A stretch of DNA of 64,000 nucleotides from Mesodorylaimus sp. YZB2_4 (Eukaryota; Nematoda; Enoplea; Dorylaimida; Dorylaimidae). Shown in pieces: positions 35,263 to 45,700 of this stretch (the first letter of the stretch is position 1; each line of letters begins with the position of its first letter). The notes beneath the pieces were generated by a model. It had not been told where the DNA came from. It was given only the letters and a program-made list of their open reading frames with translations, and did not search any database. The stretch lies in the NCBI GenBank assembly GCA_030248295.1, contig JASANH010001446.1:558001-622000 (forward strand). Direction: 5' to 3'. The translations under genes and the position numbers were made by a program.

Positions 35263-36045
35263 TTACTGAAGGCTCGCCCCGCACATACTGACCATACCTG
35301 GGTTCGCCACCAAAATTGAACATATCCAAATGTGTCTTCGGCTATTGAAGTTTATTCGACGAATCTTCAGTTGTTTGGTTGCGACTTGTGTCGACGGGCA
35401 GCTGACTGAAAGCTTCCTCCCGATCGCACGCCAATACATACCAGCTCTTGATTTTGATTGACCCAAACAATTCGCGGTACTCATCTTACCAGGGCTAGTC
35501 CGCGAACTTCGACATCTCTGAATCGGCCAGAAAAATTTCGAATTATTCAGCCGTATTGTCAGTAACTGCCCATGTGTCCTGTCCACTTTCAACCGCTAAA
35601 ACCTTAGCAGGCGAAGAAGTGAGCTTCAGCTCTGTTTAACTTCTGATTCATGACCCCATTCATGGATGAACGGAGACGATCGAGAAACCAAAAATGAACA
35701 AAAAATTCTCAAGTCCCTTTTGCGGATTTACCCCTCTCCAGTTCACATTGGAAAGCATGTGTTACCCTAACCCTAACGTGGTGTGCTTGGATAAAACTGG
35801 TAACTTCTTGTCAGGGGCCCTAAAATCCCATTTATTGCAGAAAAGAGATATGGTACTTACAGCGTTCATGTCCGATTTTTTCTTCCATGGTACCCCCCCC
35901 CCCTAACTGTGGAACTGGCCGTTGAGGCCGTACCTCTCTATCTCGAGTCGTGGAATTTCAAGCTGAGCCGAAATCGTGGATGGTTACAGATGATACGAAT
36001 CAATTGTCTGCCACGGCTGATCGCGAAATTTGATAGATTATTAAT
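35263..36045 (-). pseudogene. Second, more degraded TTBK-like kinase fragment
   Basis: Blocks matching the neighbouring pseudogene in the same orientation: 35263-35592 (C-lobe), 35640-35905 (SDKNA exon and its intron, with CCCTAACCCTAA) and 35905-36045 (activation segment, without the SINE). Stops and frame breaks are numerous and a C-run replaces part near 35893. It also matches, inverted, 37860-38170. Confidence 0.7.
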
Positions 36046-36639
36046 AACGATAAACCAAACAACCGCTAACGAGACTGTACACTCCGGCTAACCGCACGGG
36101 GCACCTACAACTAACACACTGACTGACAAAACCTCGATAAACAACAGGGCACCAGCAGGCGAGGCGCAACAACCAATCAGAACGCTCGCTGTGCGGCGAA
36201 CAAAGGACAGGCAGGGAGGGAGTACCTGAATAGCCTATCTCTTCGAAGGGGGTTGCGACCGCAACGAAAGCGTGACCATTGACGCTGACAATTGAAAGTG
36301 ACAGCGCGCGCTCTTGCGTTTGAATAAATACTGGCTCGAGTAGAGAGACGAAGTAAATTGCCTGAGACGCACTTTTCCTAAATTGCCTGAGACGCACTTA
36401 ATCGTAAGACTTGTTGAGGCAGTTCTGTCCGCGTGTTGTGGTCTGAAGGGTCGATTATACGAGTGGGGAAAGAAATCTAATTAGAAAGAAGCCTAATTAA
36501 TTTTTAGACCATTTCCAGGCCTACCTACTGCATTTGGCAACAATTCAGCTCAGCTCAGTCGATACTTAATAAGGTCAGTGTCTTGATTCGCTCGTCCTTG
36601 GCTACTCATTCTTCAGTATTGTGTTCATGTTTATGTTCG

Positions 36640-36770
36640 TGTTCATGTTTTACCACATCACCAAACGCTTATGCGCACTCGAGGGTGAAGTGGCACATTT
36701 CACACGAAATGATTTACCAGCCCGCGAGTCGAACACTCGCCCCAACTTGTGCCTCGCACTTGTGTGCTCT
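36640..36770 (-). mobile_element. tRNA-derived SINE (family B), partial copy
   Basis: Shares with 34211-34395 the blocks TACCACATCACCAA, CACTCGAGGGTGAAG, ACACGAAA and the B-box-like region GAGTCGAACACTCGCCC (plus-strand reading). The A-box half is diverged or missing. The T-rich run just left of it would be the tail. Confidence 0.55.
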
Positions 36771-36837
36771 AATTTGCACACTTTGCACAAGATTTACACA
36801 GAGTAGGGTGGTCGAGGGCGTCAGGACCTGACCACCC

Positions 36838-36878
36838 TTGTCGTCCTTCCCTTTCCCTTTCCCTTCCCCTTCCCCTTC
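36838..36878. repeat. Pyrimidine microsatellite
   Basis: Consecutive CCCTTT and CCCCTT units on the plus strand form about 40 bp of pure pyrimidine. Simple repeat near the centre of the inverted duplication. Confidence 0.7.
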
Positions 36879-37859
36879 CGGATTCCTAGGATATGGCATT
36901 TACGCAGGAGAAAATTTTCGCGGTCTCATACATACTGTACATAGGTATGTTGACAGACACCCGAGCGCACAATGTGACATCGTACATAGTGCGTGGGACT
37001 GTGAGCGAAAGCCGCCTCGGTGCAAGTCCGGGGTGCGTAGATCCATCATATGGCTGGCGCTTTAAATAGCACAAGCGAGGAAAACATTTCGAACATTACC
37101 ATAAAAGGACTACTGTGTGGTGCACCTACTAGATCTCATTGCCTTATCATTGGTAAATACGCGCCCGCCCAGAAGAAAGGGCTTTTGCTCAATGTCTGCT
37201 TCACCTTGGCGGTGGAACATAGCCAAGCCCACAAAATCCGAAGACAGAAAATTCAGTCGTGCAACCAGAACAGTGTCTCAGCCAAAATGTACTACAAGAT
37301 CTCTGTGGCAACGGATTCCTAGCTGACAATGTCGCGATACATCAATGCATTATTTTGTGCCCTAGAAAGAGGATGTCAGGTTGTCAAATGAAGAAATTTG
37401 AAACAAACCACATGGCCAGCTACATTTCAAAACTATCAATACAGTAGGCGCAGTTGAGGGAGAAGACGAGGCTGCTTTGCAGCAGCTGTATCCCACTGAA
37501 TTTTTGAATACGGTTACTTTGACTGGACTTCCACCACGTGGACTCCACTAAAAAAAGGTGCTGTGGTCATGCTAGTTCGTAATCTTTGTCTGGCCTGAGG
37601 TCACTGAAATGGAACACGTCTTCTCGTCATGGACTATCAACGAAGGGAACTGCAAGTCAAGATCATCAGTAGTGCCCATCAGGTCACTGTGCATTATATA
37701 TATCGAATTACTTTCAACACGAAAGACGACGTGAACGTTCCCAATAATCTGTGCCAGACGTTCGACTGAGTAGGGGGCTTTTTGCGTGATCCAATATTTA
37801 CTCGTGGCCAACTTTATGTGGCCTGTTACCGAGTACTGTACAATCCTTTGACTCCATGC

Positions 37860-38170
37860 GAATTCAAGTGATTAAAGGTGAAGAATTTAAAAGTTTGCTG
37901 GCTGATTTAGAGACATTGAAGTTCGCGGACGAGCCCCAGTATGGTCAGTATCGCGAGTTGTTCAGTTAAATTGAAACCAGAAGCCAGTATGTATTTTAGG
38001 ACGATCTGTTCGATCGGGATCGGGAGGAAGCCTTCAGGCACCCGCCTGTCAACACTTGTCGCGACTGCACAACTGAAGATTCGTCGAATAAACTTCAATA
38101 TTCAAAGACACATTTGGAGACGTTGAAGTTCACGGAGGAACCCAGGTATGGTCAGTATGTACGGGGCGAG
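37860..38170 (+). pseudogene. TTBK-like kinase C-lobe fragments (two, partial)
   Basis: Reads GEEFKSLLADLETLKFADEP with a related partial copy LETLKFTEEPRYGQY about 220 bp further. A shared segment (GAAGATTCGTCGAATAAAC) matches the minus-strand fragment near 35370, so these are the inverted partners of 35263-35592. Multiple stops; not functional. Confidence 0.65.
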
Positions 38171-38304
38171 TTTCAAGTAAAAGTCAACATATTGGACCAG
38201 TCTGAGGAGAGTTTTTCTCAAAAGTGATTTGTCTGTCTTGGAGTCGGGGTTTCGAACGTAATTTTCCTGCAATAGGGACAATATATTGACAGGTTGACCC
38301 GTCA

Positions 38305-39290
38305 ATATATGGTCGACGTTCAAAGGGACAGTCTGATATGCTTCCAAAAACGCGCTCATGCGCAAGGACCTCGGAAGGTGTGACGATCTGTGGAGCTGTT
38401 GCGACGGAGAGCGAAGATTCAATGTTCACATGGCGGCCCAGGAGAAGCATCGTCGATCTGTGACTTTACGATATGATTCTTCCCCATTTATGCCTTGTTC
38501 GCTTCCCTGTGGCTCACTCTTCGTTTCTGTCGCTGACCAGAGTGGTCATCTGCTTATCTTTGTCCGTAAAAACAACAGTGTAACGAAGCTGCGGCTTGTT
38601 TATACTCAGTCTATTATCGTCGTGCGACCTGAGCAGTCGGTTCTCTAGTCGCTCCCCTCAACTACGCTTCCTCAACGCCGCTCTCGCTACAGAAGCCTCC
38701 TCTACGTGATTGTGGAGCTCCACAACGGGGACCTACTGTACCATGGAAGATGGAGTCCGACAAGAATGCCGTAAGTATGATCGCTGCTTTCCGCAATAGA
38801 TGGGATAAGGGCCCCTGGCGAGAACTTACCCGTTTTCTTCTAGCACACCACGTTAGGGTTAGGGTAACACATGCTTCCCCATGAGAGCTCTGGCAGAAGG
38901 GGTGAATGCGCAAATGGGACTTGACAATTTATTAAATCCAAGATGGGGTTTTCAATCGTTACCGCCCATAATGGTGTCAGGAATAAGGAGTACCGCAGAG
39001 CTTTACACTCGCTTCTTCGCCCTGTAGGTGTTCAAATTGAAAACAGACGTAAAGCCTGAGCAGCTTTTGATCAAAATGGCTGAAGAATTCAAACTTTTTC
39101 TGGCTGATTTGGAGACGTTGAAGTTCGCGGACAAGCCGAGGTACGATCGATACCACAAGCTGTTCAGCTTGATTGGAACCAAGAGCCAGTATCGAGAGGA
39201 AGATCCATACGATTGGGAGGAAGCCTTCCGTTAGCCGCCTGACGACACCAGTCGCGATCGCACGACTACTGATACGTCAAGCGAACTTCC
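38305..39290 (+). pseudogene. TTBK-like kinase pseudogene, right arm
   Basis: Inverted partner of the left-arm kinase C-lobe. Pieces: FKGTV then a TGA stop where an arginine codon is expected, YASKNALMRKDLGRCDDLWS at 38332-38395; YVIVELHNGDL, a 5-base CTGTA addition at 38734-38740, then PWKMESDKNA; and FKLKTDVKPEQLLIKMAEEF with LETLKFADKPRYDRYHKLF at 39028-39234. There is a stop before PPDDTS. N-lobe exons are absent. Dead copy. Confidence 0.75.
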
Positions 39291-40000
39291 GTAGCAAGAG
39301 AATGACCCGTATGTGATATAGTTATTCGACATGATTTAGGAGTTTGAACTTCGCGCTTAGAGCTCAGGGTATGCCAACGGTTTACGACAAACATATCTTT
39401 TCTTGATTTCGACTTACCCGCTCGCATTTGCATGATTTCTAATTACTAGTGTTTTGTGTTAGGCTCGCTCCCTTGGCAGGTATAGGGATCTATTTTCATG
39501 CCAGGAGGTTTTAGTTTTTGTGTGTTCCTTGACCACCACTCAGGAAGGACTAGCCGTTTTCGCCCATCATCGCATTTGTACTCTCGTGTTGGCGCAAGAT
39601 TCCCTCGACGGAGGTGATTCCAGAGATATCATTACAGGATCTCGCAATGTCCTGTGCTCAATCGCCTTAGCGCCTTGCTTTCTCATATTATGGATTGTTA
39701 GCTGGCAGCGGCGAAAACAAGTTCCATGGCCCGTTAAGGGGCTGCAGCGCATGACCATGGTAAGCTTAGAACACCAGGTTTTTTTTCGCAAAAAATGGTC
39801 ATGTTTCCGCTCACACGGATAGCAGGGCAAATGCGACTGGTGCGCAATGTGGTAACCAAAGTCCCCCTTCACCTTCTTTTTGTCACTTTCGCATTATCTT
39901 ATCGCTAGTGGAAGGCTGTTTCAGTCGAGCGCCAGATAGCTCGACCCAGCATACATGCTGGCTAAAATATGAGACTGGTTTACCTGACAGTTTAGAATAA
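39291..40000. other. Right-arm-specific sequence, no gene seen
   Basis: No counterpart in the left arm, where the Gypsy-type fragment and 32623-33150 occupy the place. Frames at 39520-39822 (+) and 39567-39872 (-) have no recognisable domain. Confidence 0.35.
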
Positions 40001-40094
40001 GCATTTTTGTCGCCGGCCTGCCCATTTATTGTGCACTGGTGGAAAAGAAAGCTGAAAAACACTTGCTCCAGATATTACTCATTTGCATTACTGC

Positions 40095-40637
40095 TTACTG
40101 TTTTTCTGAGCGACCTGAACCAAAATGGTTTAGTAAATGCAGTATACATCTAGCCTCGAAAATAGCACCTGAGGTTATATCTATTAAGAAGACTGGCCGA
40201 CGGCCCACGAACATGGTGATCTCATCGTCATCTAGATGGACATTAGTCCAATGTGCCTGAGCAACGTCCCCAACATCCACGATCATGACTATAGCTGACG
40301 GCTTTGTGAGCCATTGCAGCTTAGCAAGTGCAAGCAAAGGCGTTTGGTTTCTGTTCAGTCAGACAGTCTTTTGGTCATGATTCCTGTCTGCCAGAAAGTG
40401 GCTCCAGGCGAGTCAAGATTTGTTGCACGTACTGTAGGGATTTGTAAAAGCCACATTCCTTCCTATAGTGAGTGCTTTTCTGAGGCTCTAAAAGGTCCCG
40501 CTTCTGACTTCATTCAGATAGGCTTTAGATTAATGGGTGATTTTAATGCAGCATACAAGTACATTCAAATATCTTATATCCCAACACGACCAATGTCAAA
40601 AAGTCACCGATCGGAAGTATATATCAGAGTCATCTAA
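40095..40637. other. Conserved block downstream of p62, right arm
   Basis: Contains two overlapping open frames: plus strand 40314-40637 (counterpart of 31461-31784) and minus strand 40337-40095 (VDVGDVAQAHWTNVHLDDDE). The second is interrupted in the left copy by TGA and TAA, so it is probably not a functional gene. Part of it (about 40100-40165) resembles a third place in the window, about 53034-53095, suggesting an old dispersed repeat. Confidence 0.3.
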
Positions 40638-40697
40638 TCTACCAATCCAGCACGCAAGCGGTCATTGACGCGCCATTGTGTCAGACTTTTCCCCGTC

Positions 40698-42000
40698 TTA
40701 GTGGCTGGGATGCAAATAGTCCAAGACAGCCGATACGTCGCCTTTCATCTGTTTTACCAGTTCCTTTAAGTGGCCGCAGTCGTTTCTGTAACCCATGGCC
40801 AAAAGATAATTCAGAGCCGCCTCGATCTTCGCATCTGAGAAAACACGATTCTAAGTCGAAGCGCCGACAAGAGGATGCTGAAAAGGAGTCTTACCTGAAT
40901 CAGCTGTGCCAGAAGAGGCTCCTTTCTCGGCTGATGGGGCTGTTGCGCGTTCTTCCTTTTTGGGTGTAGCTCCAGAGGTGGCTACAGGAATGCCTAGAAA
41001 AACCCCAGTGATTCGGCGATGAATAGGGTGTAGAGCAGACCAGAGCACTCACTAAATACGTTCAATACAGTTTCGATTGCGCCAGTCAAATTGCTGATCA
41101 TATCGTCATCGATAGGCTGATCGTCCGGCTCACCCTCTGGTTTTGGGGCTTCATTTATCCCCTCGTCCTCCTGAGACTGGCGCCCCACACCCCAGTTACG
41201 ACGGCACCTTTGCCCGTGACAGTGTCCAAATCCAAATCCGTGCCCACCACGGAACAGATTGGGAGCAAAAGCGAATGTTTGCGACGCGACAAAGGCTTGC
41301 TAAAAAAGAGATGTGTCCTTCATGTGCGAGGGATTACGCAATGGTCGGCTTACTGTACCTTCCAGCTTTCGTCTTTTGGTGACGCGATACGGAGCACGGG
41401 ATGCTCGTAGTGCCCAATTTTCTCTATGCACTCGAAGCATAGATCGTAGTCGGGGCAGGTCAAGCATTTGTAACGAATGCCCCGAATGCCTCCTTCGCAT
41501 CCGTCGCATATAACATTGCGATGCAGAGTCGAATCTTCCGGCTTTTCAATCGTGGCCTTTTCTTGATCGGCCTGCTCCTGCCCATCTTTTGCAGGCTGTT
41601 CGTCCATTTTCTCAGCCTTCTTCTCCTGCTGGCCCGACTCGGCCAAAGTTGGTCCCTCAGTCTCCGCGAAGAGATATACACGCAGAGTTTTGTCGTCCGA
41701 GGCCAGATTGGCCAGAGCTTCTTTCAGCTCGGCGTTGCTGGAAATGAGAACGAGTTCACCGTCGTTGTCTGAAAATGACACGAGGCCCATTGAGCTGGAA
41801 CGCACGGGTAGAAAAGTGAGAATGTGTTCTGGCTTACCTTTCCACATGACTCTCAGTTTCGCATTGCCCAAATCAGGGAACAGGTGATTAAGCTTATTCA
41901 TCAGTCTCTGGTATCCGAATCGGCCTTTCTCCTCGCCAGTCTCCAAACGGAAACGGCGGATTTCACTGTTGTGGTAAACTTTGACTGACAACGAAGGCAT
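40698..42000 (-). CDS. SQSTM1: p62/sequestosome-1-like autophagy receptor, right copy
   Basis: Exons 42000-41359, 41299-41053, 40993-40895 and 40834-40698, the same structure and length (374 residues) as the left copy, with all splice sites intact. In exon 1, 14 of 214 residues differ, for example HYNE/HNSE near residue 11, EKLTL/EGPTL, and GHDEH/GHYEH in the ZZ finger. Exon 2 differs at about seven positions and the UBA is identical. Absence of frame breaks suggests that both copies are expressed or that duplication is recent. The D-to-Y change in the ZZ finger follows the conserved H region and could alter ligand binding, but this is inference. The same TACAGTA overlaps the intron 1 donor here, so it predates the duplication. 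Confidence 0.92.
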
Positions 42001-42609
42001 GGCTCAAAGCACGTAGAATCTTCGAAAACACAAAACCTAATAGAATCCTTGGAAAGTGCACAATGTCGAATGGAGCAGGGTGGCTGGGTTTTATAGGCAG
42101 TGGCTGGGCCGTCACGCCTCATTCTAGAACGGTCTTCATAATGACCATGCACAAAACAGTGCACTGGCAGCCGTCGCCTCGTCACGAAGATGATATTGCA
42201 TAATCGTGCTAGCCAGCCAGCCTCTCCGAGCCGTGCCATGTCACGTGATGATGGTGCGATTTTCCTATTTTAGGCGGGCGCGGAGATGCGTGTTGTACAG
42301 ATTGTCTATCTCCCTCTAAAACTTGGTCAAAACAGTCGCTCGCTGATGGAACGTGGATAGGACATATCACGATGGCTCTGACACCAACGCACGTCTGTCA
42401 GAGTCTATAGAGCTGCGCAACGTCCAGTGTTTGTGTGAGGTCACAGACTTCGTAAATCGTGAGAGTCAGTACCAAGGTCTGGGGATCCTAGTTAGCCATC
42501 CAATGACACAGTGACCTTTAGTGAGAGGGCCTCCTCGAATATTGTAAAATTTTTGTGCATTTGCATTGAATTATACAAAGCTACTTGCTTGAAGACAAGG
42601 ATGCCTCAT

Positions 42610-42932
42610 TACCCGGGCTGTCGGACCACGACAGTTGTGTAATCGTGAAGATGCTCTTGAAGAAATGCGTGCATATACAGTAAGGCAAGAATTGTTTCAA
42701 ATGTCTGCGGCAGTAACGGAAAGGCTCGATCAAGGGTACTGATGAGTTTGGATTGCAGTCAGTCGGTCGACTTCCGCTTCATGAACTCGGCAGTAATGTT
42801 CTCTGCCTTCTTCTCTGATAGCATGAATTGAACATCAGAGAAGGCCAGAGTAGGGCAAGAAGGAACAACTGATGAATTCGATTCTTCGAACGCATACTCG
42901 GTCCAGTTAAATGTGGCCCCGTTCGTGGTTCT
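42610..42932 (-). pseudogene. Galactosyltransferase exon 1 fragment (3' part)
   Basis: Reverse complement of about 15437-15768 in the intact gene: the minus strand reads ATFNWTEYAFEESNSSVV and SEKKAENITAEFMKRKS as in the gene, then is out of frame. It carries a 5-base CTGTA addition at 42676-42682 relative to the gene (gene reads TTA-TATGC). Homology stops abruptly at 42932, where the 2.3-kb insertion begins, and fades past 42618. Confidence 0.85.
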
Positions 42933-45256
42933 GTAAGGTGTGTAGTGTCGACCTTTCACCCAGTCAGCGCCGGTTACCACTTATCAACGGTCACGGTCAA
43001 CTGGGCGCTGCCAGCTGGCCGACGGCCAACTGGGCGCTGGCCAACTGGACGTTAGAAGACTAACTAGGCGCTGGTCAAATCAGCGTTGCCAGACGTAGTG
43101 GAATTCCGCTACTTTGGTGGATTTGGGGTGTCCGTAGTGGCGTAGTGGCCACTATGGTGGTTTTCCATGTGTAATAGCCACGCAGTGAATTGTAGTTGTT
43201 AAGGTAAAGTGCCCAAATCCGGAACTCTCAACACCCAAGTCCTCTTATTGCCTAAAAATTATCAAGAGAGCGATGTTTTTTCAATTTTGCTTGACTAAGC
43301 AGTCCCCCGCGACCAAAACTGCTCCAAATTTTGGTTTAAGCCCAGCTACACGCTCGGCAAGGGTATTTTCAAAAACTGCGCACTCATTCCGCTTTCTGCT
43401 CTCTTCGGTCCTAGTTCGGATCACCCATAGGTTTGGGGGTTTTAGACGATCTTAGGAGAATAGATACGTTGTGGTTTTTTTTAAAAGCCTAGATTGAAAC
43501 AACACCGTTTCTGTCTTCTTTTTGACCAAAACCGAGTTTAACATTGCTTTAAAAAAATGAAACTCTTCTACGCCCTCACCTTTTCTGTGCAAAAATAAAA
43601 CTCACGTTGCCAGGACCGACCATTCGTATATGGCAATTTTTTTTGCCGTAAACAAACATGCTCGCTCGCTACGCCAGCCGAAAAGCCTGGTCAAAAACAG
43701 TAAGTCATCGGATTAGATGGGCAATCGAGGTGTTCCGGTTTAGGAGCCGTTCCGGATTAGCGCATTCTACCCTACTTATTCGGAGATTGCTTTGGGAAGA
43801 TTTCCTCAGTGATGATCAGATTCATGATTTATGATCATGATTAGGTATTTTCCTTTTCATGAATCGAAACGCGCAAAGCAGAACTTTTCAAGGTAGGGTG
43901 CTAAATATCTGCGAGGCATCACGGGCTGTATCGACTGGCTGGGCTGCTGCGCGGCATCACGTGGTATTATTTAATAAGCAGCCTACCTAAACTCGAAATT
44001 TTGGTTGATGGAAAGCTATTTTGTATCCAGGGTGGACCAAAAATGTTGCATTATCGCTCTGTTGCGATGAAAATTTTTAGTGTCTGTTGTAGTGGATTTC
44101 GGAAAGATGTGTAGCGGCTGGTAGTGGACTTCAGGTGTCCTTGCAGTGGAATTCATTTTTCGCATCTGGCAACGCTGGGTCAAATAGGCTTCGGGCCATC
44201 TTGGCGCTAGGGCATAAAAAACCGCAGACAGCGTCGAGAGAAACTCGGCGCATGGCAATTAAAACAACTTCTTAGTTCAATGTCACTCGTGATCATTTGT
44301 GTACTTGTCCAAGAGAAAAGATAGCACTCGCTAAAACCGAAAATATCACTACATGCGATAATTATGAGACCACGAAGATACTCAACCAAATTGTCACGCT
44401 CGTAGGCAATTACCTTGTAAAAAATGCGTTGATCAGCTTCTTCGTACCATGGACGTTTTCGCGCTCGTTCATGACCTCAAACGAATCGCTCGTACTCGGC
44501 GTCGAACCCTTTTTTGTAATTTCTTTAAAGTGCTTTTAAGTCCACAAGTTTGGATGGCTGACTCCAAATCCTAGCAGAAGTTTTTTTGTGGAAGCTTCTG
44601 AAAAATTATTGGTTCGTTCATTACCAGCTATTGTACGTTCATAAACATTCCAGACAACCACGCTGTGACTCAATACCATTCATGGCAAAAGGGAAAAGTT
44701 CTGACCGCACCGCAGCACGAGTGATGGCCACATATAGACTGAATTACGAGTAAAGTTGCCGCTCACTCAATTTGTACAAGGCTTGGCGCCTAGCTGGGAT
44801 TGCCTACTTCGGCAGCGCCTAGTTGACCAAGCAGGCGATGAGTCGGCGGCGCCCAGATGGCCAGCGCCCAGATGGCAGCGCCCAGATGGGGTTTACCGAG
44901 TTATCAAGGTACAATGTCAACAACATCGCCTGGTCACAGTACGACGGATATTCCAGAGGCCTAAGACTGGTTCTTGCGATAGACTGGGTGATACTGATGA
45001 TATATGCCAATTGAACTAGCGGGAGGTATATAAGGGGACGTCTGCCTTTCTCTATCGGGAGTATGTGTCGTGTTGCCGTCGGGTGCGACGCCCGAAGTAT
45101 AGTTCGATGCGATGCGTCAAATAAGCGTGCGATGCAACACTTTGGGGTGACCTGACAATGTAAAAAGATGCCTAAAATGCCGCATCGCAAGCTTATTTGA
45201 CGGAACGCATCGAACTATACTTCCAGCTTAATAAACTAGTGTGGTTACAGTTCGAC
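42933..45256. mobile_element. 2.3-kb non-coding insertion with long inverted repeats (foldback-like)
   Basis: Splits the galactosyltransferase pseudogene. Near its left end (42990-43110) and right end (44770-44900) GGGCGCTGCCA-type units recur in opposite orientation several times. Further in, CAGCGTTGCCAGA with GTGGAATTC (43083-43115) is mirrored at about 44100-44180. The ends show CTGTAA...ACTAGT-like partial inverted similarity. No transposase frame was recognised, so it looks like a non-autonomous foldback or large MITE, or two nested elements (see the hairpin at 45094-45223). Confidence 0.6.
45094..45223. repeat. Near-perfect 42-bp hairpin (MITE-like or structured RNA)
   Basis: The 42-base arm at 45094-45135 (beginning GAAGTATAGTTCGATGCG) is repeated in reverse complement at 45182-45223 with three mismatches, around a 46-base spacer. 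A transcript would fold into a stable long hairpin. It could be a small MITE, or less likely a small-RNA precursor; no direct repeats flank it convincingly. Confidence 0.8.
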
Positions 45257-45700
45257 CAGTCGAGAGCAATCGGAAAGGCCTATGAGAGATGAAGATAATA
45301 GCGTAAAGGTAAACGAAGAATAATGTCATGAAGAGGACGACTGTTGCTTGGCGCCGTCGCCACAACCTCGTCTAAATTACTGTATACACCAACGTTTTGA
45401 CATCAGAGGATTCACGGTCAGTGGCCGGACCCTGGGATAAAAGAGTAATGTTAGTTGGGCCAATCAGTAGTCTCTGGCCAGGATCTCTTCAATGATAAGG
45501 TGCACGGGCTCCAGCAATCAGTCCAATGCAAGAGTTCAGAAGCTTGGAAATTTCTTCATAGAATTCCTGTGACGCCAGTCATTAGGCGCATCAAGTCAGC
45601 ATTTTCATGATGTCTGTATGACACTTTTATCACTAGGCAGTATCCGGGTGGTGTTGCAAAGACAAAGGAGCCGAGAACCATGTTTATCTAGGTGCAGTAG
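45257..45700 (-). pseudogene. Galactosyltransferase 5' fragment (exon 1 start and upstream DNA)
   Basis: Reverse complement of about 15000-15436: start-codon region, signal-anchor coding (CTCTACGCTATTATCTTC-like) and some 250 bp of upstream DNA. It therefore came from genomic duplication, not retroposition. It has a 5-base CAGTA addition at 45378-45384 (gene TATAATTT, copy TATACAGTAATTT). Together with 42610-42932 it made one copy, now split at the gene's CTCGACTGG/AACCACG point. Confidence 0.85.

Larger units (their letters stand above)
38300..42555 (-). repeat. Right arm of the large inverted duplication
   Basis: Reverse-complement partner of 29570-34190. Divergence is roughly 6% at protein level in p62 exon 1 and clearly higher outside coding sequence, so the duplication is not an assembly mirror of one allele. 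Its inner side carries an additional kinase fragment (37860-38170) matching 35263-35592, so the palindrome may extend further towards its centre near 36-37.8 kb. Confidence 0.88.

Noticed and set aside
29570-42555. Assembly artefact (haplotype joined to itself in reverse)
   Set aside because: Different insertions, different lesions and 6-7% protein divergence between arms argue for a true duplication, although only long reads would settle it.
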